From assembly GCF_007830065.1 (NCBI RefSeq), contig NZ_VLKK01000004.1, positions 124,001 to 188,000 of the forward strand: 64,000 nucleotides of DNA, given 5' to 3'. The translations under genes were made by a program, and so were the position numbers. The notes under the pieces are model-generated. The model searched no databases and was not told where the DNA came from. It saw nothing but the letters and a program-made list of their open reading frames with translations. This stretch comes from Sphingobium wenxiniae (GTDB taxonomy: Bacteria > Pseudomonadota > Alphaproteobacteria > Sphingomonadales > Sphingomonadaceae). Below, piece by piece: positions 24,190-33,132 of this stretch (its first letter is position 1; each line of letters starts with the position of its first letter).

Positions 24190-24574
24190 ATGACCCACGC
24201 GCCCACGCTGCACGGCGAAAGGCTGACCCTGCCCCTCACCGGCAGGAGGATTTCCCCACCAGCCGCGCGCTGTGGAGCGACCTCGACGTGGTCCGCCATG
24301 CCGCGGCATCCCGGAGCTCGAAGGCGCGGCAGAAATCGGCTGGGTCTTTTTTCCTTCCTGCTGGGGCAAGGGCATAGCCTCCGAGGCGGTCGCCCTGGTG
24401 CTGCGCCGGGCGGATATCCATGTCGATGCCCCTGCGATTCGCTGCATCATCGAAAGCGATAACAGCGCGTCGATCAGGATCGCGCGAAAGCAGGGCTTTT
24501 CCCGCATCGGCCGACGCCTGATCGACGGAACTCCCGTCGAAATATTCGGCCGCCCCCGCGCGTCAGGCGGGTAG
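24190..24574 (+). pseudogene. Degraded GNAT N-acetyltransferase
   Basis: Pieces of one acetyltransferase lie in three different frames. MTHAPTLHGERLTL begins at 24190 in frame 1, EDFPTSRALWSDLDVVRH follows in frame 3, and ELEGAAEIGWVFFPSCWGKG through IARKQGFSRIGR runs in frame 2 to a stop at 24574. Two frameshifts and the loss of roughly 50 residues between VRH and ELEG (where the central beta strands should be) make it non-functional. It is antisense to and wedged between obgE and the intact GNAT gene at 24620. Confidence 0.8.
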
Positions 24575-24619
24575 GGCCGGGAAGCGGAGGGAGAGCGCTT
24601 CCCGGCCCGAAGCGTGCCC

Positions 24620-25195
24620 TTATGCCGCCAGGGCGGGCAGGGCGTCGCCATAGATGTCGAGCGCCGGGTCCACCGGCATGTGCGCGCCTTCGCCTTCCTC
24701 GAAGATCAGGCAGTCGGCGGCGCTTTCACGTCCCGGGCTGCGCCGCTTCTCGACGCGGCCCGTGAAGCGGAAGCCCATCTTCCGCAGGACATGGCCCGAC
24801 GCCGGATTATCCGCGAAATGGGCCGCGCGCACGCCGCGCACGCCGCTGGCACGGGACATGCCGAGCAGGGCGCGGGTTGCTTCGGTTGCAAAGCCCAGGC
24901 CCCAATAGGGCCGCGCGATCCAATATCCCAGTTCCGGCGTGCCGTCGGCGCAGCGTTCGATCCCGCAGCCGCCGACCAGACGCGGCGCGCCTTGGGTGCG
25001 GGCGAAGATCAGCAGGCGCGGCTGACGCGAATCCTGCGGCATCGACAGGAAGGATTCGGCATCTTCCGTCCCATAGGGACTCGGCGCGCGCGTCAGGTTC
25101 CGCAGGATCGCGGCATCGCCGATAGTCCGGGCCAGGGCGTTTGCGTCCTCCTTCCAGCCGGGCCTCAGCAGCAGGCGGGGGGTACGGGCGAACAT
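24620..25195 (-). CDS. GNAT family N-acetyltransferase
   Basis: A 191-residue acetyltransferase of the RimJ/RimL-like kind. It opens MFARTPRLLLRPGWKEDANA, has GYWIARPYWGLGFATEA (motif A with the acetyl-CoA pyrophosphate loop) and NPASGHVLRKMGFRFTGRVE (motif B). Start ATG 25195 was chosen because GAGGAGA lies just upstream; the long upstream extension is not protein-like. The substrate is unknown. It is the GNAT commonly found between rpmA and obgE in sphingomonads. Confidence 0.88.
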   Translation of the reverse strand: MFARTPRLLLRPGWKEDANALARTIGDAAILRNLTRAPSPYGTEDAESFLSMPQDSRQPRLLIFARTQGAPRLVGGCGIERCADGTPELGYWIARPYWGLGFATEATRALLGMSRASGVRGVRAAHFADNPASGHVLRKMGFRFTGRVEKRRSPGRESAADCLIFEEGEGAHMPVDPALDIYGDALPALAA

Positions 25196-25347
25196 GATAA
25201 GTCTCTCCTCTTTTCTGACGCGCCCATGGCCGACAAAAGTTACGGCTTGGCGACGGTCGCGACTGGCCGCTTCGGCTGCGCGATGACGCGCGAGAAAGCC
25301 TTGGGTTCCAGCGATTTGAGGGAAAATGATGGGAGAGTCCGACGAAC

Positions 25348-25383
25348 GGAAAAAGGGGCGCTCCCATGGATGGGGCGCCCCTT
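25348..25383 (-). terminator. Rho-independent terminator of rplU-rpmA
   Basis: Read on the minus strand, AAGGGGCGC (25383-25375) pairs with GCGCCCCTT (25361-25353), with an additional inner CCCAT/ATGGG pairing, followed by a run of T (25352-25348 complement). It lies about 90 bases beyond the rpmA stop. The T-run makes direction and function clear. Confidence 0.8.
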
Positions 25384-25471
25384 GTTTCCCTCGAAACACC
25401 GGCAGTCTGCCAGATGGCTTTTCTACCGGGAGGATCGCCCCTGCGAAGGACGATCCGTCATCGATCGTCCG

Positions 25472-25741
<270 letters not shown>

Positions 25742-25773
25742 GACCTGTACTCCTTGAATCTTTGGCTAGCGGC

Positions 25774-26073
25774 TCAGGCGCCGATCGACACGATCTTCAG
25801 GATCGTGTGGTTCTGGCGATGGCCGTTCTTGCGGCGGTAATTGTGACGGCGGCGCTTCTTGAAGACGATGACCTTCTCGCCCTTCGCCTGCGCGATGATT
25901 TCCGCGGCGACGGTCAGCTTCGCGGCGTCCTGCGCCTTGCCGCCTTCACCGGCGAACAGGACATCGTCCAGGGTTACCTTGTCGCCAGCCTCACCGGCCA
26001 GCTTTTCGACGACGATCTTGTCTCCGGCGGCGACGCGATATTGCTTGCCGCCCGTGCGCACGACTGCGAACAT
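25774..26073 (-). CDS. rplU: 50S ribosomal protein L21
   Basis: A 99-residue protein starting [18 protein letters not shown], with the L21 signature in [16 protein letters not shown]. Start 26073 is fixed by the family. It is the first gene of rplU-rpmA and is divergent from a hypothetical gene at 26261; the promoter should lie in 26074-26260. Confidence 0.98.
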   Translation of the reverse strand: MFAVVRTGGKQYRVAAGDKIVVEKLAGEAGDKVTLDDVLFAGEGGKAQDAAKLTVAAEIIAQAKGEKVIVFKKRRRHNYRRKNGHRQNHTILKIVSIGA

Positions 26074-26260
26074 GGCTCTTCTCTTCTCGTTCAAATCTGC
26101 TTTACGCAGATCATCAAGGACAAAGTCCTGCCGACCCGCGCGGGAATGTGGCCCGGTAAGGGAATGACTCGGCGATGTCAACCGATATGGGCTGTTATCG
26201 GCACTGGTTTTCGGCGCTTCGACGCCCTATTTGTCGTCGGGAAAGGGAATATCGAGCCAA

Positions 26261-26668
26261 ATGACGCCATCAAGCGACAGGGATGAAGCAGGAAAGGGCC
26301 GTCCGCTCTTCCTCGCCACTCTGTGGATGGCGATCTGGGTGGCGCTGCTCTGCGCGCTCGCCCCGCTTGGTCCTCCGGCGAGCAAGCTCACAGGCTCCGC
26401 CTTCAACCCCGCGACGACCGCCGTGCTGCTCAAGGCCCGCTCGCCCGCCGCGCCGGAGGCGAGCCGGATGGTCCGCCCGGAACGGGAAGGGCCTGCCCCA
26501 TCGTCCCTGCCCGCGCCGCCGCTGCCGATCGTGCCGCTGCTGACCATGCTGGCGATTGCCTTCCTCTTCCTGCGCGTATCGGCCTCTCTTTCCCCCCATG
26601 CGGCGCGCCTTCTCGCTTCCGCCGCCATCGGCCATCGCCCGCCGGCGCGCGCGCCGCCGCTCTCCTGA
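26261..26668 (+). CDS. Hypothetical protein with two hydrophobic segments
   Basis: A 135-residue ORF starting MTPSSDRDEAGKGRPLF. Hydrophobic stretches at about 19-36 (LATLWMAIWVALLCALAP) and about 90-105 (PIVPLLTMLAIAFLFL) are separated by a proline- and arginine-rich region. The ribosome site is poor. A TTG start at 26231 is possible. No family is recognised. It precedes the small membrane protein and the antiporter on the same strand and could be an envelope accessory, but a spurious ORF cannot be excluded in such GC-rich sequence. Confidence 0.45.
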   Translation: MTPSSDRDEAGKGRPLFLATLWMAIWVALLCALAPLGPPASKLTGSAFNPATTAVLLKARSPAAPEASRMVRPEREGPAPSSLPAPPLPIVPLLTMLAIAFLFLRVSASLSPHAARLLASAAIGHRPPARAPPLS

Positions 26669-26740
26669 ATCGGCAACCGCAGCCGGTCCGCTTCTCTCAT
26701 CCGGCCCGGCTTGTTCTTTCCTGAACAAGGGAGTGCGCTC

Positions 26741-26857
26741 ATGTCCCGCAAGCGATGGCGGCGCCGTCCGCCCTGGTGGTTCATGCCCGCCGTCATGTCC
26801 GGCCTCGGCGCGGCCGGCGCGCTTTTGTCAGCGGCCCTGCTGACGGCCATGGAATAA
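26741..26857 (+). CDS. Small basic single-pass membrane protein (38 aa)
   Basis: An ATG ORF of 38 codons has a strong ribosome site, AAGGGAG at 26727-26733, seven bases before the start. The product begins with a basic-aromatic stretch (MSRKRWRRRPPWWFMP) and then one hydrophobic helix (AVMSGLGAAGALLSAALL). By the positive-inside rule the N-terminus is cytoplasmic. It lies 59 bases upstream of the CPA2 antiporter, separated by a perfect hairpin. A role as an accessory peptide of the antiporter is a guess; the ribosome site and clean topology argue that it is translated. Confidence 0.6.
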   Translation: MSRKRWRRRPPWWFMPAVMSGLGAAGALLSAALLTAME

Positions 26858-26867
26858 AAGAATATCG

Positions 26868-26894
26868 TCGGCGGACGGCCGGACCGTCCGCCGA
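26868..26894. promoter_or_regulatory. Perfect 11-bp hairpin between small ORF and antiporter
   Basis: TCGGCGGACGG (26868-26878) and CCGTCCGCCGA (26884-26894) are exact inverted repeats around a five-base loop. It begins 10 bases after the small ORF's stop and ends 11 bases before the antiporter's ribosome site (AAAGG at 26906-26910). No T-run follows. It may modulate read-through or protect one of two differently expressed messages. Confidence 0.5.
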
Positions 26895-26916
26895 TGGACA
26901 GAAACAAAGGATTTCT

Positions 26917-28548
26917 ATGCCCCATCACACGCCGCTGATCGGCACCGTCGTCGCCGGTCTTGTCGTCGCGTTCATACTGGGCGCCATCGCCCATCGTTTG
27001 AAAATGTCGCCCCTGGTCGGTTATCTGCTCGCAGGCATCATGGTCGGGCCGTTTACGCCCGGCTTCGTCGCCGATGCCAGCCTGGCCAACGAACTGGCGG
27101 AGATCGGCGTCATTCTGCTGATGTTCGGCGTCGGCCTCCATTTCTCCCTGCGCGACCTGCTGTCGGTGAGGAATATCGCCGTGCCCGGAGCCATCGGCCA
27201 GATCGCGGTCGCGACGCTGCTCGGCATGGCGCTCGCCCATTTCCAGGGCTGGTCGCTCCTGGGCGGCCTCGTCTTTGGCCTGGCGCTATCGGTCGCCAGC
27301 ACCGTCGTCCTGCTGCGCGCGCTGCAAGGTGCGGACCTGATCGAAACGCGGCGGGGCAGGATCGCGGTCGGCTGGCTGATCGTCGAGGATCTGGTGATGG
27401 TGCTGGCCCTCGTCATGCTTCCGGCGCTGGCGAGTGTCATGAACAATGCCGAAGCGGGCGGCGGCATGGAGGCGCTGCTTGCCCCGCTGCTCGGCACCCT
27501 GCTCAAGGTCGTGGGCTTCGTCGCGCTGATGCTGATCGTCGGCCGCCGCATTATCCCCTGGGCGCTGCACTGGGTTGTCCACACCGGATCGCGCGAGCTG
27601 TTCCGCCTCGCCGTCCTCGCCATCGCGCTGGGCGTGGCCTTCGGCGCGGCCATCGCCTTCGACGTGTCCTTTGCGCTGGGCGCCTTCTTCGCGGGCATGA
27701 TCCTGGGCGAAACGCCGCTCAGCCGCCGCGCCACCGAAGAAACCCTGCCCCTGCGCGACGCCTTCGCGGTGCTGTTCTTCGTGTCGGTGGGGATGCTGTT
27801 CAACCCCGCCGTGCTGGTGCAGCAGCCGCTGCTCCTGCTCGCCACCGTCGCGATCATCATTGTCGGCAAGTCGATCGCGGCCTTCGCCATCGTGCGCGCC
27901 TTCGGCCATCCCACCGACACCGCGCTCACCATTTCGGCGAGCCTTGCGCAGATCGGCGAATTTTCCTTCATTCTCGCCTCGCTGGGCACGGGGCTTGGCG
28001 TGTTGCCTGCGGAAGGACGCGACCTGATCCTCGCGGGCGCGATCATCTCCATCTTCCTCAACCCCATCATCTTCTCCTTCGTCGTGCGCGACCGCAAGGA
28101 TGAGGAGAAGGAAGAGGAGGAAGCCGTGCCCGAAAAGCCCCGCATGGGCCATGTGATCCTGGTCGGCTATGGCCGCGTCGGCAAGCTGATCGCGGCGCGC
28201 CTGATGGAACGCAAGGTCCATTTCGTCCTGATCGAAGGCGACGCCGACCGCGCGGAAGAAGCCGAGGAAGCGGGCCTGTCCGTCGTGCGCGGCAGCGCAC
28301 TGGAGGACCGGCACCTCAAAGCGGCGGGCATAACCGAAGCGCGCCGCCTGCTGATCGCCGTGCCGGAAGGGTTCGAAGGCGGCGCGATCCACGAACATGC
28401 CCGCCGCCTGAACCCTGAAATCCAGGTCATCGCCCGCGCCCACAGCGATGCGGAGGTCGCCCATCTGGAAGGGCTGGGCGTGCCGCATATCGTCATGGGC
28501 GAGCGGGAACTGGCTTCGCGCATGTTGACGCTGTGCGGCGCGGGGTAG
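26917..28548 (+). CDS. CPA2 cation:proton antiporter with RCK domain (KefB/YbaL-like)
   Basis: A 543-residue protein with an N-terminal Na+/H+ exchanger domain of about 12-13 membrane segments (residues about 5-390). The region GYLLAGIMVGPFTPG is typical of CPA2. The C-terminal cytoplasmic RCK/TrkA-N domain has the Rossmann motif GHVILVGYGRVGKLIAARL. It is likely a K+ (or Na+)/H+ antiporter of the inner membrane gated by a nucleotide or glutathione adduct; the exact ligand is unknown. Start ATG 26917 has AAAGG six bases upstream. The linker between domains is strongly acidic (DEEKEEEEA). Confidence 0.93.
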   Translation: MPHHTPLIGTVVAGLVVAFILGAIAHRLKMSPLVGYLLAGIMVGPFTPGFVADASLANELAEIGVILLMFGVGLHFSLRDLLSVRNIAVPGAIGQIAVATLLGMALAHFQGWSLLGGLVFGLALSVASTVVLLRALQGADLIETRRGRIAVGWLIVEDLVMVLALVMLPALASVMNNAEAGGGMEALLAPLLGTLLKVVGFVALMLIVGRRIIPWALHWVVHTGSRELFRLAVLAIALGVAFGAAIAFDVSFALGAFFAGMILGETPLSRRATEETLPLRDAFAVLFFVSVGMLFNPAVLVQQPLLLLATVAIIIVGKSIAAFAIVRAFGHPTDTALTISASLAQIGEFSFILASLGTGLGVLPAEGRDLILAGAIISIFLNPIIFSFVVRDRKDEEKEEEEAVPEKPRMGHVILVGYGRVGKLIAARLMERKVHFVLIEGDADRAEEAEEAGLSVVRGSALEDRHLKAAGITEARRLLIAVPEGFEGGAIHEHARRLNPEIQVIARAHSDAEVAHLEGLGVPHIVMGERELASRMLTLCGAG

Positions 28549-28560
28549 GGACGGGAAAAT

Positions 28561-28685
28561 TCGTTCACACTGAGACACGGAGACGCGGAGCGGACAGACG
28601 ATACCCCCGCGCTCCGCGCCCGGCCCGCGGTCTTCCGGCACGAGGTTGGCGCGGGGCGCGCCTTCTCCGCGCCTCCGCGTGAATC
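28561..28685. repeat. Imperfect inverted repeat flanking a GC-rich core
   Basis: ACACGGAGACGCGGAG at 28575-28590 is matched, with two mismatches, by the reverse complement of CTCCGCGCCTCCGCGTG near 28665-28681. The GC-rich sequence between them has many short self-complementary pieces. It occupies most of the gap between the antiporter and the helicase, two convergent genes. The CACGGAGAC-type words look like a dispersed intergenic repeat, but I cannot count copies. Confidence 0.35.
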
Positions 28686-28714
28686 AATGAAGTTCTTCCC
28701 GTTCAGGAGGGTGT

Positions 28715-28734
28715 GTTCCTGCGAAGGCAGGAAC
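28715..28734. repeat. REP-like palindrome
   Basis: GTTCCTGC, loop GAAG, GCAGGAAC: a perfect 8-bp stem with a tetraloop, 12 bases beyond the helicase stop. The stem/GNAR-type loop plan is the same as that of the elements at 55656-55675 and 55709-55728, which suggests a family of short extragenic palindromes in this genome. Confidence 0.55.
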
Positions 28735-28746
28735 CAAGCACCAAGC

Positions 28747-30480
28747 CTATCCCCTCGGCTTGCGCGGCCCGTTCCGCTTCGGCCCCTTGAACGGCCTTGC
28801 GCTATGCGGCGGGCGTTCGCCATTGGGGCGGCCCTTGCCCCTGTTCCCCTCGCGGCGATGCTCGCGCGCCTGTTCGCGCGGCGTCCCCTCGACCTGCTCG
28901 ATGGCGACTTCCGCGCCTTCGTCGCTTGCCTGCCCGGTGCGCTGCACCGCCGCCATGAAGCGCGATGCGATGGCGGAGGGAATCTCGAACAGCGTCTCAT
29001 TGGCGGCGATGCGGATCGCACCGATCTCGCCCCGGCTCACATGGCCCCGGCGGCAGACCAGCGGCAATATCCAGCGCGGATCGGCATTCTGCCGCCGTCC
29101 GATGTCCATGCGGAACCAGACCGTATCTTCAAAGCCCGGACGCGGCCCGTCGCGGCGCGGCGGCGCTTCGCTGGCGTCGAGCAGTTCTTCCGGCGCGGGC
29201 AGGGCGGCGCGGGCGCTGCGCACCAGCATCGCCGCGATTTCCTTCGCGCTCTTTTCCGCCAGCAGTTCCGCGCCCAGCGCCCAGTCCGCCTCGTCCAGTT
29301 CGGCCCGCTCCATCAGGGTAGCGCGCAGTCGCGCATTATCCTGTTCCTGAATGGCCTCGCGGCTGGGCGGCGTGCCCCATTCGACAGGGATCTTCGCGCC
29401 CCGCAGCATGGATTCGACCCGGCGGCGACGCGGATAGGGTACGATCAGCACGGCTGTCCCCTTCTTTCCCGCGCGCCCCGTGCGGCCGGAGCGATGCTGC
29501 ATGGTCTCCGCGTCGCGCGGCAACTCGACATGGACGACCAGGGAGAGGTTCGGCAGGTCGATGCCCCGCGCCGCCACGTCCGTCGCCACGCATACCCGTG
29601 CCCGCTTGTCGCGCAGCGCCTGCAACGCATGGTTGCGCTCGTTCTGGCTATGCTCGCCCGACAGCGCCACCGCAGCGAAACCGCGCTCGGTCAGGCTGGC
29701 GTGCAGATGCCGCACATTGTCGCGGGTCGCGCAGAACAGGATCGCCGTCTCCGCCTCATGAAAGCGCAGCAGGTTGACGACAGCATTTTCGATATCGGCG
29801 GGCGCGACCGTCAGCGCCTGATAGCTGATATCGCCATGGCCGCGCTCATCGCTGACGGTGGAGATGCGCAGCGCGTCCTTCTGATAGCGCCGCGCGAGCG
29901 CCACGATGGGCTTGGGCATGGTGGCGGAGAACAGCAGCGTTCGCCGTCCCTCCGGCGTTGCGTCCAATATCTCCTCCAGATCCTCGCGGAAGCCCATGTC
30001 GAGCATCTCGTCCGCTTCATCGAGCACGACCGTCCGCAAGGCCGACAGGTCCAGCGCCCCGCGCTCCAGATGGTCGCGCAGGCGTCCCGGCGTGCCGACG
30101 ACGATATGCGCGCCGTGGGACAGCGCCCGACGCTCCTTGGACGCGTCCATGCCGCCCACGCAGGTCGCGATCCGCGCCCGCGCCGCGCCGTAAAGCCATT
30201 CCAGTTCCCGGCTCACCTGCAAGGCCAGTTCCCGCGTCGGTGCGATGACAAGCCCCAGCGGCAGCGCGGCGACCGGCAGCTTCCCCGCTTCGCCCAGCAA
30301 TTCGCCCGCCATGGCAAGGCCGAAGGCCACGGTCTTGCCTGATCCGGTCTGCGCGGAAACGACCAGGTCGCGGCCTTCCGCCTCGGCCTGCGTCACTTGC
30401 GCCTGCACCGGGGTCAGGCTTTCATAGCCCTTCTTGCCGAGCGCGTCGGCGAGGAGGGGAGGGAGATGTTCAAAAGTCAT
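28747..30480 (-). CDS. DEAD-box RNA helicase with DbpA-type RNA-binding domain
   Basis: A 577-residue helicase. Q motif: GYESLTPVQAQ. Motif I: SAQTGSGKT. Motif II: DEADEML. Motif III: SAT. Motif VI: HRSGRTGRAG. A DbpA/CsdA-like RNA-binding domain follows (about 450-520, with RWILPLVCRRGHVSRGEIG), and the tail (about 535-577) is rich in Arg, Gly and Pro. It probably remodels ribosomal or structured RNA. It is not part of the ribosomal operon upstream, which ends in a terminator. The CsdA/DeaD versus DbpA assignment is uncertain, so no symbol is given. Confidence 0.93.
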   Translation of the reverse strand: MTFEHLPPLLADALGKKGYESLTPVQAQVTQAEAEGRDLVVSAQTGSGKTVAFGLAMAGELLGEAGKLPVAALPLGLVIAPTRELALQVSRELEWLYGAARARIATCVGGMDASKERRALSHGAHIVVGTPGRLRDHLERGALDLSALRTVVLDEADEMLDMGFREDLEEILDATPEGRRTLLFSATMPKPIVALARRYQKDALRISTVSDERGHGDISYQALTVAPADIENAVVNLLRFHEAETAILFCATRDNVRHLHASLTERGFAAVALSGEHSQNERNHALQALRDKRARVCVATDVAARGIDLPNLSLVVHVELPRDAETMQHRSGRTGRAGKKGTAVLIVPYPRRRRVESMLRGAKIPVEWGTPPSREAIQEQDNARLRATLMERAELDEADWALGAELLAEKSAKEIAAMLVRSARAALPAPEELLDASEAPPRRDGPRPGFEDTVWFRMDIGRRQNADPRWILPLVCRRGHVSRGEIGAIRIAANETLFEIPSAIASRFMAAVQRTGQASDEGAEVAIEQVEGTPREQAREHRREGNRGKGRPNGERPPHSARPFKGPKRNGPRKPRG

Positions 30481-30739
30481 GTTCTGTTTTTCCGTCGGAT
30501 AAGCGACCCGCCTCTGCCGACGGTATCTTGATCTGTGCCGGGCCAGGTTCCCAGCGTCCCATCCGGGTAACGTCCCATCCCCCTCATCCGTTCGGGCTGA
30601 ACCTGTGAAGGCTCCGCTCTTTCTTTTGAAGTTGCAGAAGGTGGAACGACCTCTGGCCTCGCTCAGCTTCGGCGAGGCGATCCTGGCGCCTTCCCGAAGG
30701 AAGGCGAAATCGGAAAGCCCCTTAGCAGACTTCCCGAAA

Positions 30740-30777
30740 AAGAAGAAAGCCTCCTTCCCCGCGCGGAGGAAGGAGGC
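30740..30777 (-). terminator. Rho-independent terminator of the rplK-rplA unit
   Basis: On the minus strand a 10-bp perfect stem, GCCTCCTTCC (30777-30768) with GGAAGGAGGC (30758-30749), and a nine-base loop are followed by a T-rich tract (complement of 30748-30738). It lies 25 bases beyond the rplA stop. The remaining sequence up to the helicase start (30481-30739) holds no gene that I can support. Confidence 0.8.
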
Positions 30778-30802
30778 TCCCCTATCCGTTAAAAACGTCC
30801 GA

Positions 30803-31501
30803 TCAGGCGGCGGCGACTTCCGCCACGTCGACCTTCACGCCCGGACCCATCGAGGACGAGAGCGCGATCTTGCGGACATATTTGCCCTTGGCACCGGCGG
30901 GCTTCGCTTTGACGATCGCATCGACGAAGGCGTCGAAATTCTTGCGAAGATCGTCCTGGCTGAAGCTGGCCTTGCCGAGACCCGCGTGAATGATACCGGC
31001 CTTTTCGACGCGGAACTCAATCTGACCGCCCTTGGCGGCCTTGACCGCTTCGGCGACGTTCGGCGTGACGGTGCCCAGCTTCGGGTTCGGCATCAGGCCC
31101 TTGGGACCCAAGACCTTGCCCAGACGGCCGACCAGACCCATCATGTCGGGGGTCGCGATCACGCGCTGGAAGTCGATATTGCCCGCCTGGATGCTGTCCA
31201 GCAGGTCTTCCGCGCCCACGATGTCGGCGCCAGCGGCGGTCGCGGCTTCGGCCTTGTCGCCACGGGCGAACACGGCGACGCGCACGGTCTTGCCGGTGCC
31301 TGCGGGCAGGGTGACGACGCCGCGGACCATCTGGTCGGCGTGACGGGGATCGACGCCCAGGTTGATCGCGATCTCGACGCTTTCGTCGAACTTCGCGGTC
31401 GCGTGGGTCTTGATGAGGCCCAGCGCTTCGTCAACGCCGTGCAGCTTTTCCTTGTCCACGGCAGCGGCCAGGACCTTCGCCTTCTTCGTCAGCTTTGCCA
31501 T
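30803..31501 (-). CDS. rplA: 50S ribosomal protein L1
   Basis: A 232-residue protein with the L1 signature around [20 protein letters not shown] and a start of [17 protein letters not shown]. It forms the mobile L1 stalk and in other bacteria represses its own operon by binding mRNA. It is four bases downstream of rplK. rplJ and rplL, which follow rplA in many bacteria, are absent; a terminator and then a helicase gene follow. Confidence 0.98.
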   Translation of the reverse strand: MAKLTKKAKVLAAAVDKEKLHGVDEALGLIKTHATAKFDESVEIAINLGVDPRHADQMVRGVVTLPAGTGKTVRVAVFARGDKAEAATAAGADIVGAEDLLDSIQAGNIDFQRVIATPDMMGLVGRLGKVLGPKGLMPNPKLGTVTPNVAEAVKAAKGGQIEFRVEKAGIIHAGLGKASFSQDDLRKNFDAFVDAIVKAKPAGAKGKYVRKIALSSSMGPGVKVDVAEVAAA

Positions 31502-31505
31502 GATC

Positions 31506-31937
31506 TCAGCCCTCCACCACTTCGAGGCCCATCGCGCGGGCGGAGCCTTCGATGATCTTCGTCGCCGCGTCGATGTCGTTCGCGTTGAGGTCGGCCATCT
31601 TGGCCTGCGCGATTTCGGCGAGCTGCGAGCGCTTGATCGTTCCGGCGACGACCTTGCCGGGTTCCTTCGAACCGGACTTGAGGTTCACGGCCTTCTTGAT
31701 GAGGTAGGTGGCCGGCGGCTGCTTCGTGGTGAACGAAAAGCTGCGGTCCGCATAGACGGTGATGATGGTCGGCAGCGGCGTGCCCTTTTCCATCTTTTCC
31801 GTCTGCGCGTTGAACGCCTTGCAGAATTCCATGATGTTTACGCCGCGCTGACCCAAAGCAGGGCCGATCGGGGGCGAGGGATTGGCGGCTCCAGCGGGCA
31901 CCTGGAGCTTGATATAGCCCGTAATCTTCTTGGCCAT
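31506..31937 (-). CDS. rplK: 50S ribosomal protein L11
   Basis: A 143-residue protein starting [20 protein letters not shown], with the [19 protein letters not shown] segment that binds the GTPase-associated centre of 23S rRNA. Start 31937 is fixed by family; two extra upstream codons are possible. It is cotranscribed with rplA. nusG ends 119 bases upstream. Confidence 0.98.
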   Translation of the reverse strand: MAKKITGYIKLQVPAGAANPSPPIGPALGQRGVNIMEFCKAFNAQTEKMEKGTPLPTIITVYADRSFSFTTKQPPATYLIKKAVNLKSGSKEPGKVVAGTIKRSQLAEIAQAKMADLNANDIDAATKIIEGSARAMGLEVVEG

Positions 31938-32056
31938 TGTCACTCACTCTATTGCTGGAAGGACGAAAATCCGGCCTTCCGGTTCAAGTTTAGCGGTCTT
32001 GACGGATCACCGAAGCGATCCTCCCGCGACACTTCCGGGCCGAAGCCCGAAAATCC

Positions 32057-32593
32057 TTATTTCGACAGTTCGACCTGTTCGAAATCCAGTTCGACCGGCG
32101 TGGCGCGGCCGAAGATCGACACCGACACCTTGACCCGGTTCTTTTCGAAATCCAGTTCCTCGACCGTGCCGTTGAAGCTGGCGAAGGGGCCGTCCAGCAC
32201 CTTGACGCTGTCGCCGATCTCGTAATCGACGCTGACCTGGTGCTTGGGCGCGGCGGCGGCTTCCTGCTGCGCGCCGAAATAGCGGGCCGCTTCGGATTCG
32301 CTGATCGCCTGCGGCTTGCCGCTCGACCCCAGGAAACCCGTCACCTTGGGCGTGTTGCGGATCAGGTGGTAGATGTCGTCGTTCAGGCTCAGCTTGGCAA
32401 GGACATAGCCGGGCATGAACTTGCGCTCGACCTGCACCTTCTTGCCGCGCTTCACTTCGGTGATCGTTTCGGTCGGCACCTCGACCTGCTCGACCAGTTG
32501 GGAGAGGCCCATGCGCTCGGCTTCGGAAAGGATCGATTCCTTCACCTTGTTCTCGAAGCCCGAATAGGCGTGGATGATGTACCAGCGCGCCAT
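32057..32593 (-). CDS. nusG: Transcription termination/antitermination protein NusG
   Basis: A 178-residue protein with the NGN domain (MARWYIIHAYSGFENKVKES) and a C-terminal KOW domain (VKVLDGPFASFNGTVEELD). KKVQVERKFMPGYVLAKLSL marks the RNA-polymerase-binding face. It couples RNA polymerase to Rho or to the ribosome. It starts 34 bases after secE. Gene order and length are standard. Confidence 0.98.
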   Translation of the reverse strand: MARWYIIHAYSGFENKVKESILSEAERMGLSQLVEQVEVPTETITEVKRGKKVQVERKFMPGYVLAKLSLNDDIYHLIRNTPKVTGFLGSSGKPQAISESEAARYFGAQQEAAAAPKHQVSVDYEIGDSVKVLDGPFASFNGTVEELDFEKNRVKVSVSIFGRATPVELDFEQVELSK

Positions 32594-32627
32594 GTTACCG
32601 TCTCAAACTCCCAAAAAAGCCGACATA

Positions 32628-32834
32628 TCAGCCCTGACCCGACGCAAAGCCCAGCAGCCACTGGACGATCGCGCCGAAGAAGGTGTCGATGCCGAAGAAG
32701 AAGAGGCCCAGCAATGTCGTCATGATGACCACCATCACCGCCGTCATCACCGTTTCGCGGCCCGTGGGCCACACGATCTTCGACGCTTCGGTCTTCACCT
32801 GATTGACGAATTCGCCCGGAGAAACCTTCGCCAT
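32628..32834 (-). CDS. secE: Preprotein translocase subunit SecE
   Basis: A 68-residue protein with the SecE amphipathic helix (KTEASKIVWPTGRETV) and a single membrane segment (MTAVMVVIMTTLLGLFFFGI). This is the short one-helix form usual outside enterobacteria. It clamps SecY in the inner membrane. The start was placed at ATG 32834, which gives the family length; a longer frame runs through the tRNA upstream and is not real. Confidence 0.97.
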   Translation of the reverse strand: MAKVSPGEFVNQVKTEASKIVWPTGRETVMTAVMVVIMTTLLGLFFFGIDTFFGAIVQWLLGFASGQG

Positions 32835-33003
32835 CGCTTGCCTCAAAACCTTCGTAACAACGCCAATTCGCGAAGCAACAGTCCGCCCTCCCGATCCCGC
32901 CCTATGTGGCGTCCGGGGGTGCGGCCGCGCTCCGCGACCCAAATCTTCGCCTGCGCTCCTGCCGGAAAATCCTTGCGAAATCAAGGAAAAGCAGCGGGTC
33001 GCG

Positions 33004-33079
33004 TGGCAGGAGTGGAGGGACTCGAACCCCCGGCATTCGGTTTTGGAGACCGACGCTCTACCAGCTGAGCTACACTCCT
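33004..33079 (-). tRNA. tRNA-Trp (anticodon CCA)
   Basis: The complement folds as a complete cloverleaf. The acceptor stem AGGAGTG/CACTCCT has discriminator G and an encoded CCA tail. The D arm is GCTCAGCTGGTAGAGC, the anticodon stem-loop is TCGGTCTCCAAAACCGA with anticodon CCA, and the T arm is GGGGGTTCGAGTCCCTC. It lies just upstream of secE-nusG, the usual place for tRNA-Trp. The 168 bases between it and secE contain nothing else that I recognise. Confidence 0.97.
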
Positions 33080-33132
33080 GTACTGGCGAAGGAGGGCGCT
33101 TTAGCGTGGCGGGGCGGGCAGGGCAAGCGGGA

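Noticed and set aside
26227..27240. 337-codon open frame on the minus strand
   Set aside because: Antisense to the antiporter and the small peptide, with low-complexity composition typical of GC-rich shadows.
30481..30739. rplJ/rplL leader or small genes downstream of rplA
   Set aside because: No L10/L7-L12-like reading frame or leader structure is visible; a terminator closes the unit at 30740-30777.
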